This document shows, one piece after another, positions 1-4,777 of a DNA stretch of 8,073 nt (the stretch's first letter is position 1; each line of letters opens with the position of its first letter). The stretch comes from Candidatus Gastranaerophilales bacterium (GTDB lineage: Bacteria; Cyanobacteriota; Vampirovibrionia; Gastranaerophilales; Gastranaerophilaceae): assembly GCA_947589525.1 (NCBI GenBank), contig CANQAW010000072.1, positions 1 to 8,073 on the forward strand. Reading direction: 5' to 3'. Under the pieces are notes generated by a model that was not told the DNA's origin, ran no database searches, and saw only the letters and a program-made list of their open reading frames with translations. The position numbers and the translations under genes were made by a program.

Positions 1-296
1 AACTCATCAAACAAAACTTCTCTGTTCTCGGGCTTTATAACAGCGCCTCCGCCAAGCGAAAAAACGAATTCATCATTTTTGATAATGTCCGTAATAATAG
101 AGCTTTCTATTTCCCTAAATTTTTCTTGACCGTTAACTTTGAAGAAATTCGATATGGAAGTATTTGTTCTTTTTTCGAAAATTTCATCACTATCATAAAA
201 ATTAATCTTTAATTTATTCGCTAAAACCCTTCCGACGGAAGTTTTACCGCAGCCCATCATTCCCAAAAGCACGATTTTTAAGGGCTTATCTTTCAT
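1..296 (-). CDS. aroK: Shikimate kinase, N-terminal part (3' end beyond the window)
   Basis: Shikimate kinase transfers a phosphate from ATP to shikimate, the fifth step of the shikimate pathway, in the cytoplasm. I translated 98 codons from the ATG at 296. A Walker A loop GMMGCGKT lies at residues 12-19, the shikimate-binding D-S-D at 35-37, F-R-E at 60-62 (the conserved substrate-binding Arg is R61) and the G-G-G substrate loop at 82-84. These are the family landmarks in the right order and spacing. The rest of the roughly 170-residue protein, including the lid and adenine-binding region, lies to the left of base 1. The start overlaps the end of aroC by 11 bases and has GAGG four bases upstream, so it is probably translationally coupled. 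The adjacency to aroC, which acts two steps later, supports the call. Confidence 0.93.
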   Translation of the reverse strand, partial: MKDKPLKIVLLGMMGCGKTSVGRVLANKLKINFYDSDEIFEKRTNTSISNFFKVNGQEKFREIESSIITDIIKNDEFVFSLGGGAVIKPENREVLFDE

Positions 297-1395
297 TTAA
301 CCTCGCAAGATAAGTATTATAAGCGTTATCAATGTCGGTTTTATTATCAGAACCGAATTTATCCAAAAACGCATTAAGAATAACCGTTGCACACATATTT
401 TTTGCAACAACACCGCAAGCCTCAACCGCACAATTATCCGCTCTTTCAAAATGCGCTTTGACGGGTTTATGAGTTTTATATTCAACGCTTTTAAGCGCTT
501 TTTTCATTGTGGGAATAGGCTTCATTGCAAGTGTCAATATAATATCTTCTCCATTCGACATCCCGCCTTCAATCCCGCCCGAGTTGTTGGTTTTATGATA
601 ATATTTCTTGTTTACTTTATCGTAAAAAATTTCATCATGGCTGTTAAAGCCTGATAATTCACTATATTTCTTTCCGAGTCCTATCTCAACGGATTTAACG
701 GCGGGAACAGACATTAATGCTTGTGCTAAAAGTCCGTCCAGTCTTTTATCCCAGTGTATATACGAACCCAAGCCCACGGGCGGATTTTTTACGGTTACTT
801 TTATAATACCGCCGAGACTGTCACCTTCAAGCCGGTATTTTTTAATATAATCATTAAAATCTTTTTTATTTTTGCATTCACCGATTTGTAACACTTCGCT
901 TTGAAATTTAATACCGTAATTATTTAAAATACATTGGCAGATAGCTCCGATAGCAACACGAGATGCGGTTTCCCGAGCGCTTGAACGTTCAAGCACGTTT
1001 CTTACATCGTCAATGTCATATTTCAAAACACCCGCTAAATCAGCATGTGCGGGACGTAAATTTATAATTTCTTTTTCTTTTATTTTTTCTGCAATTTCGG
1101 GTGTAATTTCAATTTTTTCTACACTCATCGGAAAAACCCAATTTTTAAAATCAAAATTTTCAATTGTAAACATTAAAGGGCTTGCAATTGTTTTTGAAAA
1201 TCTGACCCCCGATATAATTTTAATTTTATCGGTTTCTATTTTCATTCTTGCACCACGACCTGCACCTTCCTGCCTTTGTGCCAATTGCGAGTTGATAAAA
1301 TCGAAATCAAGCTCATATCCGAAAGGCAGTCCCTCGATTATTCCGCCCAACATTTGCCCATGGCTTTCGCCAGCCGTTAAAAATCTGATAGCCAT
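286..1395 (-). CDS. aroC: Chorismate synthase
   Basis: This enzyme makes chorismate from 5-enolpyruvylshikimate 3-phosphate, using reduced FMN without net redox change; chorismate feeds aromatic amino acids, folate and quinones. From the ATG at 1395 the protein is 369 residues, normal for the family. Visible signatures are GESHG at 9-13, an Arg/Gly stretch RQEGAGRGARM at 41-51, RPAHAD at 114-119, RSSARETASRV at 137-147, and further on GGIEGGMSNGED, MKPIPT and a C-terminal RADNCAVEACGVV block. The frame is open 10 codons further upstream, but those residues lie in the end of the preceding gene and family members begin near MAIRFLTAGESHG, so I chose 1395. The stop codon of the upstream Nif3-like gene ends one base before this ATG. 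No strong ribosome binding site is visible (only GGTG), so translational coupling is likely. Confidence 0.96.
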   Translation of the reverse strand: MAIRFLTAGESHGQMLGGIIEGLPFGYELDFDFINSQLAQRQEGAGRGARMKIETDKIKIISGVRFSKTIASPLMFTIENFDFKNWVFPMSVEKIEITPEIAEKIKEKEIINLRPAHADLAGVLKYDIDDVRNVLERSSARETASRVAIGAICQCILNNYGIKFQSEVLQIGECKNKKDFNDYIKKYRLEGDSLGGIIKVTVKNPPVGLGSYIHWDKRLDGLLAQALMSVPAVKSVEIGLGKKYSELSGFNSHDEIFYDKVNKKYYHKTNNSGGIEGGMSNGEDIILTLAMKPIPTMKKALKSVEYKTHKPVKAHFERADNCAVEACGVVAKNMCATVILNAFLDKFGSDNKTDIDNAYNTYLARLNER

Positions 1396-1396
1396 T

Positions 1397-2134
1397 TTAC
1401 ACCAAAACCCACGGCTTGTCTTCACGGGCTATTATAACTTCGACTTTTGTTTTTGCTATCAAACCTTGAATTAAAGGCAGCACAGGCAATTCAGACTCAA
1501 AATGACCTATATCAATCAGTGCAAAACCTTCGACTTCAAGAGCCTTATGAAATTTAATATCCCCCGTTATAAATACATCAACATCATAATCCCTCAATTT
1601 ATCAACAAAATTACCCCCTGCACCTGCACAAATTGCAATATTTTTAACAATTGAGATACCGTCGGGATTAATCAATTTAACACTGTCCAAATTAAGAGCA
1701 AGTTTAATATTTTCAATTAACTGCTCAAGAGCAAGTTCATCTTTCAAATGAGTGATTTTAATATAGTCTTCAACGGTAACAAGATTTTGAAGCCCCAATA
1801 CACCGCATAAAGCATCCGTTGTAGAACCGTATGTTTTATCCAGATTTGTATGGGCGCAATATACGGAAATGTTATTTTTTATTGCTTGAGCAATAAGAGA
1901 GCTCGTAATTTTCTTAACGGGATTAAAAATTAAAGGGTGATGAGTAATAACAAGGTCGCAATCGTTTGTTATCGCTTGTTCCAGCACATCTTTAGTAAAA
2001 GAAAGCGCAACCAAAACTTTATTTGTATAATCGTGGTCTAAATTTATCTGCCACCCCGAATTATCCCACTTTTCGGCTAAGTCTAAAGAAGCATACTTTT
2101 CAATTTTAGAAATAATATAATCAGTTTTAATCAC
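1397..2134 (-). CDS. Nif3/YbgI (DUF34) family dinuclear metal-binding protein
   Basis: The 245-residue product matches the Nif3-like family, sometimes labelled GTP cyclohydrolase 1 type 2 homologue; the true cellular substrate of most members is uncertain. The two-metal site is recognisable: THHP with H65-H66, AHTNLD with H95 and D99, and GHFESE with H211 and E215, matching the His-His, Asp and His-x3-Glu ligand pattern of the family. The N-terminal LAEKWDNSGWQ segment (residues 19-29) is also typical, and the length equals that of E. coli YbgI. The start is GTG at 2134, inside the end of coaBC with an 8-base overlap; there is no nearby ATG that would keep the conserved N-terminus. The 3' end is one base from aroC. 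The position between coaBC and aroC suggests co-transcription, not a shared pathway. Confidence 0.92.
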   Translation of the reverse strand: MIKTDYIISKIEKYASLDLAEKWDNSGWQINLDHDYTNKVLVALSFTKDVLEQAITNDCDLVITHHPLIFNPVKKITSSLIAQAIKNNISVYCAHTNLDKTYGSTTDALCGVLGLQNLVTVEDYIKITHLKDELALEQLIENIKLALNLDSVKLINPDGISIVKNIAICAGAGGNFVDKLRDYDVDVFITGDIKFHKALEVEGFALIDIGHFESELPVLPLIQGLIAKTKVEVIIAREDKPWVLV

Positions 2135-3296
2135 AAACTACCTCCAAAATTTTTTTAGCGATATTGAATTTTGTATCTTTTTTTATATTAACCATTTTAC
2201 CACTTTTTGAAATTATTGTAACTTCATTTTCATCTTTATTAAGAGCAGTTTGAACATCGTTTGCAATAATATAATCGAGATTTTTATTTTTCAATTTATT
2301 TTTGGCACAATTAATTAAATCATCATCGGCTAAACAAAAACCTGTAATTATTTGATTTTTTGTTTTAGATTTTGCTATTGTTGCAACTACATCAGGGTTT
2401 TGAGTTAAATTTAAAGTTAATTTTTTACCCAGCTCTTCTTTTTTGAGTTTTTTAGCCGAAACGGTATTTGACCTGTAATCACAAACTGCACTTGCCATAA
2501 AAAGATAGTCAAATTCCGAATTTTGAATTGCATTTAGCATTTCAAGCGCACTTTTAACCTGTTGAGTTATAAAAGGGGGATTTTGCGTATCACAAGTCGT
2601 TATGAGCTTAACGTCAAATCCGTTATAGTATGCGCTTAAAGCAAGGTTGTATCCCATTTTGCCCGAAGAAAAATTTGTTATATATCGAACATTGTCGATA
2701 GCCTCGATTGTTCCGCCCGAAGTTACGAGAATTTTTTTAGAATTGTTTTTTTTATTCTGATGGATTTCTCTTAAAGTTTTTTGATAAATTATATCAATAT
2801 CCGCAAGTCTGCCTATGCCCTCAGCACCGCAAGCCAAATAGCCTTTTTGGGGGTCAATTATTGAAACATTGTTATTTTTTAATTTTTCTATGTTCTCTTT
2901 GACAAAAGGATTTAAATACATTCCTTCATTCATTGCAGGCGCAATTATCAGGGGTTTTTGACTTCCCAAATAAGCACAGGCAACCGAAGTTAAAAGATTA
3001 TCGCAAATGCCTGCAGTAATTTTGGAGATAGTATTAGCACTGATTGGCGCAATCAAAAAACAATCAGCCCAATCGCATAAACAGATATGTTCAGGGTTAG
3101 ACCTTTTGCAATATTGTTCAACATAAACTTCATTTTTAGACAAAGTCTCAATAACAATCGGGGAAACAAACTCAAGCGCATTAGGCGTTAAAATAACTTT
3201 AACGTTATAATCCGTTTTTTTAAACTTTCTTATAAGGTCGTAAATTTTATAAGAAGCAATAGAAGATGTTATTCCGATTAAAATATTTTTAGACAT
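2127..3296 (-). CDS. coaBC: Bifunctional phosphopantothenoylcysteine decarboxylase / phosphopantothenate-cysteine ligase
   Basis: CoaBC joins 4'-phosphopantothenate to cysteine (CoaB) and decarboxylates the product to 4'-phosphopantetheine (CoaC, FMN-dependent), two consecutive steps of coenzyme A synthesis. From the ATG at 3296 the protein is 389 residues. The CoaC half shows the N-terminal flavodoxin-like GITSSIASYK, the catalytic His at 70, IAPISANTISK at 82-92, PAMN at 120-123 and the catalytic Cys at 156 in ACGAEGIGRLAD. The CoaB half begins near residue 188 with ILVTSGGTIEAID, followed by FSSGKMG, ASAVCDYR (268-275), KLKK (283-286) and IIANDV (343-348). The segment GFCLADDDL at 319-327 differs from the commoner GFAAET form. 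A TTG two codons upstream is possible, but the ATG has AGGGA eight bases upstream. The gene overlaps gmk by 8 bases and the Nif3-like gene by 8. Confidence 0.96.
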   Translation of the reverse strand: MSKNILIGITSSIASYKIYDLIRKFKKTDYNVKVILTPNALEFVSPIVIETLSKNEVYVEQYCKRSNPEHICLCDWADCFLIAPISANTISKITAGICDNLLTSVACAYLGSQKPLIIAPAMNEGMYLNPFVKENIEKLKNNNVSIIDPQKGYLACGAEGIGRLADIDIIYQKTLREIHQNKKNNSKKILVTSGGTIEAIDNVRYITNFSSGKMGYNLALSAYYNGFDVKLITTCDTQNPPFITQQVKSALEMLNAIQNSEFDYLFMASAVCDYRSNTVSAKKLKKEELGKKLTLNLTQNPDVVATIAKSKTKNQIITGFCLADDDLINCAKNKLKNKNLDYIIANDVQTALNKDENEVTIISKSGKMVNIKKDTKFNIAKKILEVVCD

Positions 3297-3879
3297 CGGC
3301 AACTTCCCTGTTAAATATTTCCGTCAACTTTGAAACGGCACAATCTACGCTGTCGTTTTCAATAACATATTTAAATTTATCAATATTCGAAAGTTCAATT
3401 TTTGCGCATTCAAGTCTTTTTAATATTGCTTCTTCGGTTTCGGTATGCCTGTTTCTGAGACGTTTTTCAAGCTCTTCAAAACTGGGGGGAGTAATAAAAA
3501 TGCTGACGGCGTCGGGACATTTTTTCATAACCTTGAGCGCTCCTTGTAATTCAATTTCAAGAAGTACACTGATGTTGTCATTAATTTTGTTTTGCACAAA
3601 GTTTTTGTTTGTACCGTAGTAATTACCGCTATATTGTGCGTACTCCAAAAAAGCATCATTTTTTATTAAATTATTAAATTTTTTCTCATCAACGAAAAAA
3701 TAATGCACTCCGTCAATTTCGCCGTCACGAGGCAAGCGTGTAGTATATGAAATTGAATATGTTATTTTGGTTGAATTGTTATCATTAATTTTTTTAAAAA
3801 AGTCGTTTAATATTGTCCCTTTGCCGACTCCTGAAGGACCTGTAAAAATAAAAAGTTTAGCTTTAATTTTTTTGTTCAT
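3289..3879 (-). CDS. gmk: Guanylate kinase
   Basis: Guanylate kinase phosphorylates GMP to GDP with ATP and so supplies GTP and dGTP. From the ATG at 3879 the protein is 196 residues, close to the usual 190-210. The P-loop GPSGVGKGT is at residues 14-22, followed by the GMP-binding SYTTRLPRDGEIDG block, a YAQYSGNYYGT block, LLEIELQGAL, and the lid-type segment ITPPSFEELEKRLRNRHTETEE with a later IENDSV. The frame stays open for 20 more codons, but these run back into the terminator hairpin of the neighbouring transcript and begin at TTG, so they are not credible. No ribosome binding site precedes 3879; a TATAAT sits seven bases before the ATG. It is the first gene of the gmk-coaBC-nif3-aroC-aroK run, and its stop lies within the coaBC start region. 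Confidence 0.95.
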   Translation of the reverse strand: MNKKIKAKLFIFTGPSGVGKGTILNDFFKKINDNNSTKITYSISYTTRLPRDGEIDGVHYFFVDEKKFNNLIKNDAFLEYAQYSGNYYGTNKNFVQNKINDNISVLLEIELQGALKVMKKCPDAVSIFITPPSFEELEKRLRNRHTETEEAILKRLECAKIELSNIDKFKYVIENDSVDCAVSKLTEIFNREVADV

Positions 3880-3886
3880 AGAAATA

Positions 3887-3892
3887 ATTATA
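3887..3892 (-). promoter_or_regulatory. Candidate -10 element for the gmk operon
   Basis: On the minus strand a perfect TATAAT lies between the upstream terminator and gmk, with only seven bases to the ATG at 3879. If used, transcription would begin at or next to the start codon and the gmk message would be leaderless, which fits the absence of a ribosome binding site. The -35 region is not clear. A second candidate, TATAAA at 3902-3907, would give a leader of roughly 15 bases. In such AT-rich DNA either match could be chance. Confidence 0.35.
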
Positions 3893-3917
3893 CAATAAAT
3901 TTTTATAAATAAAAGAA

Positions 3918-3950
3918 AAAAACTGCCCTTACAATGCAAGGGCAGTTTTT
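3918..3950 (-). terminator. Intrinsic terminator after the exoprotein gene
   Basis: A perfect 13-base-pair stem (3918-3930 with 3938-3950) closes a 7-base loop. The core is CTGCCCTT paired with AAGGGCAG, flanked by an A-run on the left and a T-run on the right. Reading the minus strand, the hairpin is followed by an almost uninterrupted run of T residues, so it should stop transcripts coming from the exoprotein gene, whose stop codon is 17 bases away. The flanking A/T runs make it potentially bidirectional, although no gene on the plus strand needs it. Confidence 0.88.
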
Positions 3951-3967
3951 ATTATTTAATTGACAAT

Positions 3968-4777
3968 TTATTCATCTTCATTGTCTTTTTCTTCTTTTCT
4001 TTGTTCCGTATCTGAAACATTTACCTTAGCTGCAGCAGCCATAACGCTTGCCGTTTGGTCAACCGTATTGTCTGAAACTTTAGAGTTTTTAGACACTTCC
4101 CTTACTTCGCGAGGTATTCTTTGTCGATCAATTAAGGAATCAACGTCTTCTCTGCCCGTATCCGGTAACGGTTCGCAATCTTCGGTAAATTCTTTATCGT
4201 ATCTGAACATAAAGTCACCGTCTCCTGGTTGGTCGCCTTTATTTTCAAATTCGATATCATGAGAGTGATCAGTGTAGTGCTTAACTTCAGTTCCGTCATC
4301 ATTGGTTGTAGTATCACCTGTTTCAGTGTCATGGTGATTTTTATAATCAAATCCGTCCGGGTCATAGTTATCACGACCGTCATCGCCATAGCCTTCTTCG
4401 GTATCCATGTTGAAACCGCCTTTGTCTTTAACTTCTATGTAGCCTTTGGGGTTTTTCTTTTGTTCATCCGTAAAGCCTGCAAGTTGTTGTTCGGTTAACG
4501 GTTCATCTTTGGGGTCAATTGCAGAAGAAGTCATTCTGTCTTCACTCTTAAGAGTTAATTTATCAGAAACCAATCTTGATATTGACAAGTCATTATCAAC
4601 AGCATCTAAGTGGATTTCAGGGCCTTCTTTCGGACCGATTTGTTCATCCCAAGCAGTATTTTCAGCCATTAAATCAAGACCTGCTTCTCTGTTGTGAGCG
4701 TTTCTGACTTGTAAATCCGTTTTGGTCGTTTTTGCCGTTGTTATTTGTGTTAGTCGGAACGCTGGTTCTGACAACAA
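3968..4777 (-). CDS. C-terminal portion of the TPS exoprotein, out of frame with its N-terminal portion
   Basis: This frame is open from about 4777 but has no convincing start: the first usable codon is a TTG inside the upstream gene and the first ATG (4669) has only a poorly placed AGG. It overlaps the 986-codon gene by 104 bases and lies +1 relative to it. Codons before about 4720 look out of frame (CGA, CTA, ATA), and from GAT-TTA-CAA onward they look normal, so I infer that it is the real end of the same protein. Counted from 4777, residues 120-200 are rich in Asp, Glu, His and Gly, with an N-Y-D-P-D-G loop at 137-142 resembling a calcium-binding D-x-D-x-D-G motif. Residues 201-250 form the module shared with the partial gene at 7849-8073: CEPLPDTGR, QRIPREVREVSK, TVDQ and VMAAAAK, then a charged tail. 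There is no membrane segment and a single Cys (201). I know no function for this module. Confidence 0.72.
   Translation of the reverse strand: MLSEPAFRLTQITTAKTTKTDLQVRNAHNREAGLDLMAENTAWDEQIGPKEGPEIHLDAVDNDLSISRLVSDKLTLKSEDRMTSSAIDPKDEPLTEQQLAGFTDEQKKNPKGYIEVKDKGGFNMDTEEGYGDDGRDNYDPDGFDYKNHHDTETGDTTTNDDGTEVKHYTDHSHDIEFENKGDQPGDGDFMFRYDKEFTEDCEPLPDTGREDVDSLIDRQRIPREVREVSKNSKVSDNTVDQTASVMAAAAKVNVSDTEQRKEEKDNEDE
3971..4180 (-). repeat. Shared C-terminal module, copy A
   Basis: This is the coding segment for the last 70 residues of the exoprotein. By eye it aligns with copy B at 7852-8073 over the motifs CEPLPDTGR, a Leu-Ile pair, QR-(I/L)-PREVREVSK, a Ser-Lys, D-x-TVDQ, VMAAAAK and a lysine/acid-rich tail. 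Copy B has five extra residues between the first two motifs. The tails after AAAAK share charge rather than sequence, which suggests the constraint lies on the motifs before it. Confidence 0.9.

Noticed and set aside
1396..1425. A 10-residue N-terminal extension of chorismate synthase
   Set aside because: It lies wholly within the end of the Nif3-like gene, and the family N-terminus corresponds to MAIRFLTAGESHG at 1395.
1013..1474. A 153-codon plus-strand open frame opposite aroC
   Set aside because: It is the antisense shadow of highly conserved aroC motifs and resembles no known protein.
3880..3939. A 20-residue N-terminal extension of guanylate kinase with a hydrophobic stretch
   Set aside because: It begins at TTG inside the terminator hairpin of the upstream gene, and guanylate kinases begin close to the P-loop as at 3879.
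4132..4389. An 85-codon minus-strand frame with a Met/Ile/Thr-rich translation
   Set aside because: It lies in a different frame from the segment carrying the conserved C-terminal module and has the repetitive composition of a shifted GAT/AAC-rich sequence.
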